A stretch of DNA of 64,000 bases from Phoronis australis. Its lineage: Eukaryota; Phoronida; Phoronidae. The number at the start of each line of letters is the position of its first letter. Position 1 is the first letter of the stretch. The stretch lies in assembly GCA_002633005.1 (NCBI GenBank), contig NMRA01000191.1, positions 518,077-582,076 of the forward strand, given 5' to 3'. The translations under genes and the position numbers were made by a program. The notes under the pieces were generated by a model that did not search any database, was not told where the DNA came from, and worked only from the letters and a program-made list of their open reading frames with translations. Shown in pieces: positions 49,341 through 62,363 of this stretch.

Positions 49341-49955
49341 CTTTCGGTAAGCCAATCTTCCTGTTTCCCCAGCTGCATGAAGGGTGTTCTCGCAAACAGT
49401 TTTCTCAAACACACAATGTTTTTCCATCACTACGTTGTAGATTCTTTTCGCACTGTCACGGTTTTCTTGCACAACATTTTTTTCACGAATAACACCATTA
49501 TTTTCTCTCGTGTTGTTATTGGGAACGCTTGTGCGGTTCGTTAGGGAGGGAGATTGTGTGTTTCAAGATAACCAACCGTGGATTAGGAAAAATAACTTAA
49601 GGTGTATGCTGTATCAGATTCATATTTAATTCATTGTGAGACGCCCATCATCGAGTAAATCATACAATTATGGATTTTCCGACATTGAAATTATGAAATA
49701 GCTGCAGTGTCATATGAACAGGAGCAAAGGGGACCACTGTCATAGCCTCTTCCGTGAAGGAGGTCCCATTCAAGAGGAGGCCCCGTTGCATAAAAGATGC
49801 GTCATTTCAAAAAGGAGAAAAGTATAACAAACGACTTTCTTCAAGGAACAAGTCTTTGTTATATGACAATTCTTATCACATCTTTGTGCTGTTCTGTGAC
49901 TCTCATGTTGAAAACCAGTACTATTTGCTGTATTTGTCAAACACTGTCTCGTTAA

Positions 49956-50302
49956 AAGGATACCAAACCTGGTTTTGGCATATTAACAGATTTTAAAAAC
50001 GACTTTTCCAGCCAATTCTCTGAAACAAAATAATAATAATAATGGTCTGCAGCCCTGGACAACCCTCAAAACTGCTTGTACATTTGCTAAACGGACAAGC
50101 GTGGCCTATGTCGTTAGCAAATTTCACTGCAACTGTGGGTAAAGACCGATCAGCAATAGCTATAATATCCAATTTGTGACATTGGCAGTGTAAATTTTTA
50201 GTTGATTCTTACTTTTATCTTTCAAGAGAGACACCAGTGATGCATTAGCAGGTGACAAAACGAGGATTGGTTGAAATCATCTAAACAGGGTTTAGTATCC
50301 TT
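49956..50302. mobile_element. TTAA-flanked MITE (family F)
   Basis: TTAA at 49952-49955 and 50303-50306 flank AAGGATACCAAACCTGG at the left and GGGTTTAGTATCCTT at the right. Noncoding. Confidence 0.65.
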
Positions 50303-50306
50303 TTAA

Positions 50307-52987
50307 ATATTCCACCTAAACAAGCAGTTTTGACTGAAAATAAAAGCATCAAATCTGTTGTATATTCACTAATGAAATAGCTAAAGTACGCCAATAGGGT
50401 GATTGATGTTACTTAAGGGTTGTTTTTTGAGTTTAAATTTGGTTAAGTCTGGTGTCTAAAATTTGTGCGTCTGACTTTTTAGAAGTAAATCTGTGATACA
50501 ACATATCCATTTTCAAATGCGCTAAGACGACGCAATCAACGAAAATTTCAAGAAATGTGGCCCCCTGTCAAAATTTCTGCCCCCAAAAGTAATTAGTCTT
50601 GCACTGGAAAGTTGTTTTCGCTTGTACGTGCTGGCCGTCTGGGAATTTATAAAAGCTCGTTATTAAACACTGTACACCGTCCAGCGCTAAATAGACGTTC
50701 CTTCTTGAAGCAATCGTTCTGAATTATTATACATCTAAAAACCTACCTGCGCAGCTTTGAACTATTTTCTTTGTGGAACCGAGTTTAGTTTGCAATACAC
50801 CAAGGTGCATATTTTCCTTTAATGCTTCAGGTTTAATGTCCTGCGAAACAAAGTGTACATATTTCGCGTTTATGCTCAATGTGCCGATTGGCGTTATGTT
50901 AATTTATAAATCGAAGTCAGTAACCGAGACTACAGACATCAAACCTGGCGGACATTTGCGCATTTCTGAGTGCTCATGGCAATTTTCGTTTATCACGTTG
51001 AAGAAGGATTACGCAAACAAAACAAAGACCTAAATTCGGTATATGAATATTTACTTGCTGATTATAACCTCAGCTTAACGGTACATGTAAAGAATATTGT
51101 ATGAGATGCAACAGCGACACACACGCCAGATAAATTTAAAAGTTCTTTAACTCCTGCAAGATAGCCATTGATAATGCGTTTTTGGTTGGCATTGTTACTC
51201 AGAAAAAGGTATTTCAGAAATGTTCAGCTGATTGGACCTCTGATCACAAGTTTATGTGCAAACCTAGCGAATAATGTTTCTCCGATGATAATATCCACGG
51301 AGAAGAATGCCAATGTTTGTGTTGAAACAATTTTTATTTCACTAATAGCTAAACGTAGGAATGTTTTCTTTCTTGGGAACTGAGAGAGGGGGGTAGGGAG
51401 GATATGAACGCACCCCGGTTTCTTTGGTAGTCCCCCCGGTCATTGTGTTCGTCGTTCTGCGTTGCCCTAAAAAGTGACTGACATCATAGAAAAAGCTTAT
51501 CTGAAAATAATTTTGTTGCATTTTAACTTACGCCTTTGACTCCAAGTCTGCCCAACCTCCTTTGTGCGAACAAACCAATCTGTTGTAAACATATATTTGT
51601 CCAAAACAAAATCGATAACCTGTTTATGGTATTTCAAATTCAACAAACCTTTTCATTTTCAGAGTCATAAAATTTTGCATTCCGTCTTTCGAATTGAAAC
51701 AGCACGTCTACTGGGAATTGGAATCCGGTTACAGGACCGCGTAAATACTTTACAGTGAACTGAAGGTTAGTCCACCACGTAAGGTGTTCACTAACCCTGT
51801 CTACACACGCTGACGTTCCCGAACGACTTCCTATGCGTCTTTCGTGTGTGGCAGGAGGGGTTGGGGTACTCCCTTTAACGTTGTATACGATACGTGCCGC
51901 TCAGAATGCTGATTTTTTTTCAAGACCAATCCTGTGAAAGGGAGCCTTTTCTAAAAACAATTCCCTGCAAGAGCATAAAAGCGTACACTTTCGGTGATCG
52001 AAAGGCCCCCTCTCCAAACACCATAAAGCCATTGAAGGATTTTTAATATTTCTGGTATGTTTAAAACTTAAAAAGGACGTCTACCAAACTTCGAGAACAT
52101 GGCATCTTTCAGTGCTGTTTCTGTCCCTTGAGTTAAATGTTCAATTTTCAAGCATTCCTACGAACGGGTTATGCTCATAACCGACTACATTTTTGACTGT
52201 GAAGTGCGCCTTTAAAATTAAGATAACCACCCATTTAGAGAATTAGAAAGGGAGTGACTCTTGATTCCATGATTGGGACCCCTGCATGAGAAGGATTCAG
52301 AAAACACGAACAGAACAGCAGCCTTTGATTTTGTCTTTGGGTCCCCACTGACGGCAGACCCTGGCAAGACAAGGGACACAAAACAACAAAGAGCAACAGT
52401 TGATGTCATAACCTGGAATCCCCATGTTATGAAAGGACATGTCGTTTAAAAATACAAAAACAGCGTTAATTGTTGTTATCATTTATGAACCACTGCTGCT
52501 CAGGGCTGTAAATTCAGTTTGTTCATATGTTACGTGACACCATACGGCAGCATAACGCAATATCACTGCAGTTTCTTGACTTCGAGCCTCTCTTTTGTCC
52601 AGAAAAAGTACATGCAATGAAGTTTTACTTTCTGAAGATTGATATACGTTTTTACTTTCGCACGGAAAAATTTACAGGAGTCTTAAAATGGATTGTCCTA
52701 CTCTCATTGGTAACTCTGGCATCTGTTTCACGAAATGGGACTGAAGACTTAAATGAAAAATTTGGTTTTATGCTCCACTGCCACACAACTATTTATAAAA
52801 AAAATAATTAGATTGCACTTTTACAAAAGTACAAAATTTCCGAGAATATATCAGTAAGTGCTAGTTACTGAGTAAATTTGTTTTGATTATATATAGGGTG
52901 TCATGCGCTCTTAATTAAATAGTTTATCCCTTATTCAGAAATTCAGTACATAAATTTTGATTCGTTATATAATCACTTTCCATATCG
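50307..52987. other. Intergenic, nothing recognised
   Basis: Several short ATG frames (50773-51033, 52527-52811) have no family likeness or splice support. Confidence 0.35.
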
Positions 52988-53930
52988 CACCGGAAGGGGT
53001 CGTTTGGTGCAAAGGTCAGATAGTTTTCAAAATGATACTCCTCATTCAGTCTTAAAGCTATCTTTTTCAAATTCGGTGCACAGGTATAAGTCAACATGAC
53101 AATTTAAAAAATTACTTTTCTAAGTAATCGGATCATCCAATCAGGTTAAACAGGTCAAAGGTCATTAGGTGCAAACTAAAATTTTGAGCTAGTCACTTTA
53201 AATTCACAGGTCTGATTGGCATAAGTAACTCAATTTGGAATCCAAAGTTTCAGGTCATTTAGTGCAAACATGGGGTCATTAGGTGCATTTTTCTTCTGAA
53301 AATTTGACTTTTTCATTCTCCAAGTATACTGATGTGTCAACCGTTAGACAACTGTGATTCTCAGCATTGAACACATTTTTCATGGGCTTTGCAATAATTC
53401 TGATGAAGACGTTTACAATGCACCAGATAGGGTCAATTAGTGCAAAGATCATCTAACGTTCAAAATTTTATGTCTTACATTTTTCAAGGAATTCTTTTCA
53501 ATTTCAGCACACTAGTGTAAGTCAAAATGCCAATTGAACACCCTACTTTACAAAGCAATAGGCCTAACCAATCAGAAAAATAGGTCAAAGGTCATTTAGT
53601 GCAAAATTAAAATTTTGAGCTAGAGACTTCAAAATTACATATTTGTTTACTAAATGCGATTGAGTTTGAATTGGGTGCATTTTTCTTCTAAAAGTTTGAC
53701 CAATTCAATCATCTTGTATTCTGAAGTGCTTAAAGTAAAGCATCTGTGATTTTTAACATTAACCACACTTTTAATAGAGTTTACCATTACTCCCTCATCG
53801 GGGCTCATAATGCACCGGAAGAGGTCAATTAGTGGAAAGGTCATCAAAAAATCAATATGTAATTTATCTTACAATTTTAAAGAATTCCTTTTCATATTGG
53901 TAAACGGGTTGCTGTCAGTAACTTGACATA
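52988..53930. repeat. Long tandem repeat, ~0.4 kb unit, about 2.3 copies
   Basis: CACCGGAAGGGGTC-like starts are at 52988, 53421 and 53813. Each unit contains GGTCAAAGGTCATTTAGTGC, AAATTTTGAGCTAG, TGCATTTTTCTTCT and CTGTGATT blocks in the same order. The units are diverged by eye, so this is an old array. Confidence 0.8.
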
Positions 53931-54161
53931 ATAATTCCAGTAATACGCACGCGCAAAGTCCGTTATTGTCACGCCGTGACAATAATCTTTCTAGTTAAGA
54001 TTGTTTTCGTGAGTCACTTAGTTCAGTTGCACCCCATTACTGTCCTAGTGATACCCACATCATTTAAAAAATGGTATCAACAACCATGTTTTGTACTGGA
54101 CCTAAGAAAGCAAAACTAGTTCTGTACACAACACACCTCCCGACCTCCCTCCATTCGGTGC

Positions 54162-54246
54162 TATGCACATCTTCAATTGTGCTTTGGGCAAATGTTTACA
54201 GACAAAATGTTGGGCCCCTCCCTTGTGATATCCTAGATCCGCCACT
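54162..54246. mobile_element. Family C end fragment
   Basis: TTCAATTGTGCTTTGGGCAA, then TTTACAGACAAAAT, and TGTGATATCCTAGATCCGCC at the end match one terminus of the 16564 copy. It sits about 100 bases before the transporter's start codon. Confidence 0.65.
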
Positions 54247-54351
54247 GCGGCCATCTGGGAGACTCGCTTTGTTGCAGGAATTGCTCACAAAGCGGGTTAA
54301 GCGTCTTTTTAAAATAAAACAGGAACTATCTCGGTTCTTTTTGACAGGCAA

Positions 54352-57300
54352 ATGTATAATTACCAAACGCTACATGAAGACGTGGACGCAACGCACAGGC
54401 CTACCGAATCCGCTATCGGAAATAACAGCGTTGATGATGACAACGACAACGACAAACGAAACGACTTCAGGAAGTTCGACGTTGCGGTCACAATAGCCTG
54501 CATAGCTTCATCTTTTTCTGTGGTGAGAACCAACATCCGTTCCTGCTCGGTGTTTTCTGCTAAAGCCTAAGTTGAGTTACATTTTGTCGAAAAAATCACC
54601 ATCTTATGTACAGTTCCGACCAAAAACAACTAGCCCTCTATGGCGAGTTTTTCATGTTTGTTGGTATAATTTCATATCAGTTGGACAAGAAATGCGCCGG
54701 GATTTAACAACTGTAACCATGTTGTCTATACTACCCAAAAGGAAGGTTTCATCCTGATATTTATACCGAAGCTTCAAAATATGCCCCACAAAGCCACGGA
54801 AAATTTGAAATTATAACTACGACCGATCTCAAATTGTTCATAGGGGGGAACCATTCCATAAGCACGATGACCCACTATCCACCTTCCATTGCATAGTTCG
54901 GACATGTCAATCAAACAACTACTACCAGCCAATAGTGATACAGTAAGCAAAACAACACAGCCTTCCATTTTTACGGTGTGGAGACCTGTACTATGTGTTT
55001 GGAGTGATCATGAGGAGTATGGCGTCGTCATGAGCAAAATCGGCAAACCGAGTCTCACTGGGCATTCATTGCTTGTCACAACAGCGTGAGAAGCTTTCGG
55101 TGCTTGCCAGGACTCTTAAGCTATTGGGCAGATATTGGGTCGATTTCTACATTTTAAAGACAATTTGTTCGCCTGGTGTTGCATTCCTACATCAAATTGC
55201 TCATGACGACTCTATACTCCTCATGACCAATCCAAACACGTAGTACAGGTCCCCATGCCGTGATTTTAGTGGAACAAACACTGATTGTTATGATAATCAA
55301 TAATCTTGGGGAAATTTGCAGCACAGAGCAATGTTTCGCAAATATCTTCTTTTCTTTACTAGTAGTTAATGAGAACTAGGCTAAGCATCATTAATGAAGT
55401 ATGTGAAACGTGATCTCAGCCCCTAGTGTCAATCGTGTAAACTATTCGTATTCCCAACACCAGACCCCCTCTAGTGACCACCAGCAACGCTGTCCAGTTG
55501 CGTCTCTTGTGGTAAGGAATCGCTGAACACTGAGTACATTTAAAATTATGCTTAAGTTAAAGTACCGAGTTGTTTGATGTTGATGAGTTTCTAGCCTAAG
55601 CATCGTAGATATACCACAGAGTGTAATCTTTAATTTTCCTAATGCCTTTGGGATAGTGTGTCTCCGTGTGTTTCAAAAAAGTATAATCAAAAGCATATCG
55701 AAAATGGAGCCTGTTGTAATAGTGCGCTTTCAGGGTATCATATTTGCCTTGCGCTGATGGGGGGGGGGGGGCAAGGGGGCCATGCCCACCCTAAAATTTC
55801 TCCCAGATTCCATTTGGCAGTTTGGGGGTGCGAATGTCTAACGGGAAAAGTCCTGGCTAATACTCTGCCCTAGCCCCCCTTACTCAAACTCCTGGATCCG
55901 CCCCTGGACATCGACTCGGTATTTATGGTGGACGTGGCCTTACTTCATTTGTCAGAACTATCCATACCCAACTATTCTGCCACGTTTTAGTTGCATATTA
56001 CCGTATTGTTTCAGGCCATGTCTTCGTACTCTCTCGGTGCATTCCTTCCCGACATCCTGCAGATTACCAACAGCACACCGGGTGACTCGTGGTACATAGT
56101 CGTACCGATTTCTGCAGGGTCGTTTGTGGGTAGCGTCGCAGCCAGATTTCTCATCTCCTTCTCAGCCAACAATCTGGTGATGTTCTTTCTCACTCTCGCT
56201 AGAGCATTCACCCTCGCAGTAATTCCGTTGTTTACGACCATACAAGTGACGGGATGTTTTTTCTTCCTTCACAATCTATCAGTCGGTGCTTCTGAAGTTG
56301 GTGAGCAACAAAATATTTAGTACACAATTATTAAAGGAGTGCATCAAACCTGTGCTCTTTGTGGAAAAATTTTGCCACTATAGAGTTGATCTTCTGACTG
56401 GAATTTCAACGTGGTCTTTGGACTAACACCTCGTTATTCATCATGACCAAAATCATGAAATTTCAAGTCACGCCAACAGTGTATTGCTGAACATCAACTC
56501 TTTAGGACAAGCAAATACAGTTTGTATTTCTTTCATAAGCCATGTGTTGTCGAATCCAGTTTTCAATTCATGTGAAAGTCGCATATTTACTTCCTTCCTT
56601 CCGGAAACGAACGAGTATACAGTAGCCTTGATTCACACAAGCACATGTAAAGACAAAATAAAAAAGAAAACTGTCAATGTGTAACATTTTAGTGTCGCCG
56701 GACAGGATTCATTTGCAGAAACGTAAAAGGATACTAAACCCCGTTTTCATGATTTCAACCAGTCCTCGTCTGTGCACATTGGCGTTAACCATCCAAGTTA
56801 AATGCAGGAATTAATTGATAACGCTTACTCCCTGTGTCACAGATTGTACGTTATGGTCCTTGGTGGGTGATCTTTTCCCACAGTTGCGTAGGTCACACTT
56901 ACCCGTTTAACAGACTTTGAAAGGAGTTTTCAAAGTTTCCGCCTGCAAACTTTGAGGATTGTCGAGGTTACAGTCGTTTTTAGTATGTATTAATAGGCCA
57001 TAACCGGGTTTGGTGTCTTTTTAAGCAAGACAGCCTATCCAAATAAGAAATCAAATCTCGCACTCGGTATGAAACTGACCATAGGGATCTGAACAAAGTA
57101 GGGAAAAGTCTGACAATGAAGTACGATGGCTTCGATTTGGCTCAGCCCGATAGGGCTTCGTTTATCACAGTAACACGTTTTGACCTATTTCTCTCATTAT
57201 TTTATATGCTTAGCGATTTTCAGGACACCAGAACTCACATGATGTACTGTCGTCACATGTTGATCGACTTAACTTTTAGTTTGCTATTCATGTGCTCCAC

Positions 57301-59592
57301 ACCATTGCACTTTTTCAATGTCTCAGACAACCACGTCAAAACCGAAGATATTATATTTTACAATTCCACATCGCGTTACATGCTTTTTAGACATTACTAC
57401 CAAAAGTTTAGTCGACTAATAAAGTTGCATAAGCTCCCCGGTGTGCTCTTGCAATAATGCTTTATACAACCGTTTCGTGTAGCACTGCTGCGCAAATCTG
57501 CGACCTCCGTCCGTGTCTATTACGTGATGGATTTAACTCCTATGTTCTACTTCAAACCTTTTTCAAAGTGTTTCTTCCATACTTAAAGCATTGTCGTAAA
57601 AATCGGGACTGTCTGCTTGTAAGTGTCTGAAAATCGCCGACAAAGCGCCTTTCCCCGCCAACCTATTCTGGATCATCATTCCTCCATTCACTTCGAAGGG
57701 CGCGGGACGCTACCGAGAGCTTAAGAATTAATATCCAGTTGATCAGATTTATCTTTGTTATGAGGAAGAACTTTTCTGGATTGATACAAACATACATTTC
57801 AATACATTGTGTATTTCTTTTTCTTGAAGAACGCTTTGTGTACGGTAAAAAGAAAGTAGTCTTCAATGAACATCGAAGTTGCCATCGCGTGAACACACTG
57901 ATCTTAAGAACTAACAGGGCGAATATAACTGCACGGAAATCAACTCTTTCAAAAGAACTTATTCACTCGAAGATTTGACTTTTTATTTTTCATTTGCCTT
58001 TCGGCCATTTGCATGTTTTAACCTATCGGTGAACTAATGAACTAAGACATTCCCTGGGCTTATTGGCTGGCATTCGGGTCACTACATGACGTCATTACGT
58101 CAAATATTAAGGGTAGAAGATGACAGACGATTTGCTTTGTTGTTAGACGAGATGGTAAAAAGAAGCAAAATATAACCGGTAAGACCGTTTGCGGTTTTCT
58201 AAACCTGTCAAGGGAATTTAATTTGGTTGTACTAACACAATGAACAAGAATTTTTCTCCCATTGTTTTGGTGTGGTGAAAAGCCCTCCGGTGGACCTTCA
58301 GCTGTGTTTAAGAACTGAGTCTTGGCTATATTATACCAAGCACTTGCTACATATTCCCCGGCATGCGCAATTCGTTCCTGTTACTCGTAGTTTTTGAGAA
58401 AGAACTTAGTTCAGAAGAATAGCATTGCTGTTCATGATAAGAGTCGCGGTTTGCAAGAAAAAGACGTTTGAGACAGGTGTTAATGAGAACGTCCGTGCAA
58501 AACATGACGTAGGAAACTTGTCTACCGTGATCGAACAATGTTTCAATTTATATTGCAGTAACAATCTTCATAATGTCCTTATTGGGAGGAGACAGTTATC
58601 GCAGTCAGTTCGTACTCCTGGAATCCAGCAGCAGGGCATTCGGCGCTGCCGTCGGAATCTTAGTGCTGGATCCCTTCCTCTCAAAACAAGAAACGACGCC
58701 AGGAAACGACCCTATTCCCTTCAAACTGAACGATTCTTACCTACGCAATAGTTCTCTCGAACACACAACTCATTGGACTCACTCTCACCTCTTGTGGGGA
58801 TGTCTAATCATTGCAGGTGTATCATGTGTACCTGGAATATTGTTTGCTGTCTTGCACATTTACAACCAAGAACAGAGAAAACATGGAGAAGAAAATCGTT
58901 CACATCAAACTTCCATAAAGTTAAGCGACTTCATGTGTAACGCTCCTTTGCTGATGTCATTTCTCGTGTATTTTCTGTTTGTTTGTCTCTGGTTCGGGAT
59001 ATATTTCGCATACGAAAGTTTACTAACAATATTCTGTGTTGAATCGGAACTGAGGCTCTCCAAGGGAGAAGGTGTGCTAATGACGATATTTTTTTGGGTA
59101 TCCATTGGAATGGGCAGAATAACCATAATTCCATTTTTCAAATGCTTGCCTCCTTTTCATATAGCTTGCTTTGATATGATTGTCGTCACAGCTTTTCTGA
59201 TTGCGTTAAGTGTTTTCGGCCAGCAGAGTAGTGAGCTCCTTTGGATAGGCACAGTTTTGATTGGATTTTTTTTAGGTACAGCCGGACCATCAATACTAAG
59301 TTGGGCCCTGTTTAATATTGCCAGTGACCCGGTAACTGTAACCTGTTTTGGAATCGGCTTAAATATCGGCATTGTCGTATTGGAACCATGGATTGGTAAG
59401 CTTATGGATTCTGTTGGTCCGCAATGTATGTTCTATGGCCTGGTAGGTGGCTCTCTGGCCAGTCTGTTGTGCTTGGCCATTTTACCGAAGTTAGGGAAAT
59501 GGGCATCACAAGAAAAAATACAGAAAAGCTCCAGAGAGAGTACCGAGTTGACGAGAATAAACGCGAATCAGACAACAGGAGAAATTAAATAA
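54352..59592 (+). CDS. MFS transporter of the MFSD4/NaGLT1 type, 3 exons
   Basis: Exons are 54352-54522, 56015-56300 and 58559-59592, giving 496 residues with GT-AG junctions and a preserved frame; the family is usually about 480-515. The N-terminus is cytoplasmic and acidic, then TM1 starts at KFDVAVTIACIASSFSV. Exon 2 supplies SLGAFLPDIL, then TM2-TM4 with SFVGSVAARFL in place of the MFS motif region. Exon 3 carries the remaining eight or so hydrophobic segments, including FGIYFAYESLL, SRAFGAAVGI and GLNIGIVVLEPWIGKLMDSVG. A glycosylation-rich loop (NDSYLRNSS) follows TM5-6. The C-terminal tail is polar. It is a plasma-membrane solute carrier by family; related proteins include the sodium-dependent glucose transporter NaGLT1, but the substrate here is unknown. 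The start is the first ATG after an inverted remnant of a transposon, and an upstream exon cannot be excluded. AATAAA (59588-59593) overlaps the stop. Confidence 0.87.
54974..55262. mobile_element. Foldback MITE with ~65-bp arms in the transporter's intron 1
   Basis: CACGG..TGGRGACCTGTACTAYGTG, then ATGAGGAGTATRG and TCGTCATGAGCA, stand as inverted arms at 54974-55040 and 55198-55262. The spacer is noncoding. Confidence 0.7.
55755..55906. mobile_element. MITE family B copy in the MFS transporter's intron 1
   Basis: A poly-G left end, a GGGGGCCATGCCCACC block, TCCCAGATTCCATTTGGCAG, TAATACTCTGCCCTAGC and a right end CTGGATCCGCCCCTG match the 22846 copy almost base for base. Confidence 0.7.
56726..57020. 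mobile_element. Family F MITE copy in the MFS transporter's intron 2
   Basis: AAAGGATACTAAACCCCG at the left and CGGGTTTGGTGTCTTT at the right, followed by TTAA at 57021-57024. The left flank TAAA has lost one base of the TTAA. The sub-terminal TTTCAACCAGTCCTCG block matches the other copy. Confidence 0.6.
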
Positions 59593-59681
59593 AATTGTAG
59601 TAAAGAAAGGTTAGACTTGGTCTCCATGTTGTTAAAAAACAACCTGCACAGATGGGCAATTAAGCTTCGAAAACGAGGACA

Positions 59682-59934
59682 AGGGCCTGTTCCAAGAAAC
59701 TGACTTAAGATAATTTTTGACTTAAGTTTAAGATTTGTCTTAAATTCCAAACTTTGAAACTTCCACATTCAGTAAGTTACTTAACAGTCGAAATTAAAAA
59801 AATATGTCTAACACTTAATTCAAACTTAAGATCTTTTTATTGAATTGGTTTTGAGACAAATTTAACTTTTATTTTAAAATTTACTGAAATTTAAGATTTG
59901 TCTTAGCTACGTTAGTTTTGTTGTAACGGGCTCC
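59682..59934. mobile_element. MITE with GGGCCTGTTCCAAGAAACT ends
   Basis: The left GGGCCTGTTCCAAGAAACTG faces a right end GTTTTGTTGTAACGGGCTCC, with TTAAGATTTGTCTTAA palindromes between. It lies about 90 bases past the transporter stop. Confidence 0.55.
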
Positions 59935-60114
59935 AGGTCTGCAGGTTAATTGTTTGCTTTGTATAGAAGTGATTAAAGAAATGTTGTTGCTCAACATCAT
60001 TTTTATGCTTGTTATAATTAAAAAACCTGAGCCACCCAACCAAACGGCGTTTGTTTCTGGCGAGAGCTGATGACTTACACTTTTGCAGCACTAGTTTGAC
60101 GGAATTTAAAACCT

Positions 60115-61580
60115 ATTGGTTACTTAAACGGCATGAGCGAATTTCGGACGTATCCGACTACCGGTGTGCAATTTTAGTTTTTTAGGTTTACCTCTGTGTC
60201 TTCAAAGGTGCAATCAGTTCATTACAAAATTTGCTCTATTTAAAATAGTCTTCAATTGCCCAAAAGACCAAATCCGTTTTTTGTGTTGGCATTAATGACG
60301 CGATTGCTTTGGAAAAAGGTCTTAAGTTAAGGTTTGACAAAGAGAGAATTATGAGTTTCTGAGTGATTCACTAAGGCTTCGATTAAAACTCACATATTAT
60401 CAGCAGCTTCTGTTTTTTCATCGTCACTCAGATTCCATTTTCTTTAAAAAATGAAGTAATTTTCTTCATTGCATAATGAAGCAGACGACGGAAACGGAGT
60501 CGTAGTGCGCAGCGCCACTGCCGGTCGCCTGGGAAATCGGGGAGAGCCTACACTTAGCCATAGTTTCGTTACGATTGAGCTGTGTTCCCAATTTGACACT
60601 TGAAACACACTAAAACTGCACACATTTAAATCTTGTTTCCGTCGTATAATGTTAATTAGCGGGGTTAATTAATAAACTCAACATTTCCCTACGCTCTTGC
60701 TGTTATTTTTTGCGGCAGCCAAGGGGGGGGGGGGGGGCTCCCTCTCTAAATCCGCCTATACGATGACGACTTAGACTACTGTGGTGCTTTCTAGTGGCTG
60801 TTTTTTGCGCTCATAGGTGTATCTCCTTAGCCCACTGCAGGATATTTATTAACTTAGGCAGTGAATTCATATGAAGTTGACAACAGACCACGACGACGAC
60901 TTTCAAACTGATTCGACCAATGCTGTGCCCCCTAGTGGCAAGTTTATTTTTTCTGTTTGCCTCTGTTTCTCTGAAAGTCCTTTATGGATATCTATGAAAT
61001 TTATGAAATAGCTTTCTATTAAAAACGATGACGTGTTTCCGTTTTCCAATGGATTTGACATATTTTGCGCCATCCAGTAGCCATTTTTTATTGTATTTCA
61101 CGTGTTTTTGAGGTCCCCTTCTATCAACCAAAGCAATCTAAGGATGATTGTTAAAATTGGCATAGTTACGTGCTTTTAGTGTAAAGAGATCGGTGGACGA
61201 TGATTTTCCGAGGCCTTGGACTGCTGTGGCGCCTCTTAGTGACAGTTTTTTGCGCTCACAGCTGTATCTCCTAAACCCACTGCAGGATCGTTTTTAAATT
61301 TAGCCAAGTGTATGTAATATGAAGTTGACAACGGACAACAAACACTTTCAGACGGATCCGACGAACGCTGTGCCCCCCCAGTGGCAATTTCATTTTTTTG
61401 TTTTCCTTTATTTCTCTGAAGTTCCCTGACAGAATTTTATGACATTCGGTGAATAAATTTCTATTGATGGATTCGACGTATTTTGCGACATCTACCATTT
61501 TTATGATACAAATAAACACCCCCTGGAAGCACACCGTTTGTGGTGCATTCGTGGGCTCATTTCAACGCTCCGCGTTACTC
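60115..61580. repeat. Repeat family E copy split by a family C insertion
   Basis: Family E sequence at 60115-60216 (CGGACGTATCCGACTACCGG) is cut by the family C fragment 60217-60760 and resumes with GACGACTTAGACTACTGTGG. Two internal units start at about 60826 and 61264 (GTATCTCCTTAGCCCACTGC and its variant). It ends GCATTCGTGGGCTCATTTCA. Confidence 0.75.
60217..60760. mobile_element. Family C element, truncated, inserted in family E
   Basis: It matches the first ~400 bp of the 16564 copy in reverse (CAATTGCCCAAAAGACCAAA, GCGCCACTGCCGGTCGCCTG) and the 15167-15441 end (AATTAATAAACTCA). It ends CTAAATCCGCCTATA. The other terminus is missing. Confidence 0.7.
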
Positions 61581-62363
61581 CTGTAGTTTAAGACGCCATG
61601 AAAACTAATTTTTACGCGTTAGCTCAGTCGTACCAATGAACACAACTATAAATGTTTTCAAACTTAACTGAATTTAATATGAATTTTTACTCGAATGCTT
61701 AATTTTGGTGGTTCACCCCAACTAAAATGCCCGCCTTAGTGAGTGACAGCTGACTCGTGCATTATGGGTACTCACTGAACTTCCGTTAAATGTAATCAGA
61801 TTTTCGTGGAAACCCGAACAGTTAACAGTTTAATCAGGCAAACAAAAACACAAACACAAACACAAACAGGGCTGAAAGTTACAAAAATACTTAAGTGACA
61901 TATCTTTCGACTGACTTAACTTATCTTGTGATCTAATTAGTGAATGTAGAGGAAGGGCTATCTTTAAATTGACTCAAATTTTCAATTTGGGGAAATCTCG
62001 GATCTTTTTAATGGTGCCAATGTCTAAATGCAAAATGTATTTTGTTCTTACCCCAGAAGTGTAAAAAAGAATAATCAACATTCTCTTAAGTTCCTCATGG
62101 CAATGTTTTGTTGTGCTCTGCTTAACTCATATTAAACACAGATTTGGAAGATGACGTGGTAAAATACCAGAAGTTTCATTTTTCCAATTCTGTCTCATAT
62201 GAATTTTGTTATTTATTACGCCAATACATAATATACATATTCAAAATCCAAATTGGTCACATTTATTAGAGCCACGCTGGCATACACGATTCTCTTAGAC
62301 TAGTACTTAGGCGCTATAAAAGAATTATTTGAAAATTCACAATTGTAGCACGTATTTCCACCA

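Noticed and set aside
52527-52811. 94-codon plus-strand frame with a hydrophobic stretch
   Set aside because: Composition-driven, no signal at its N-terminus, no recognisable domain.
57116-57457. 113-codon plus-strand frame
   Set aside because: Lies in the transporter's intron 2, no family likeness, no splice support.
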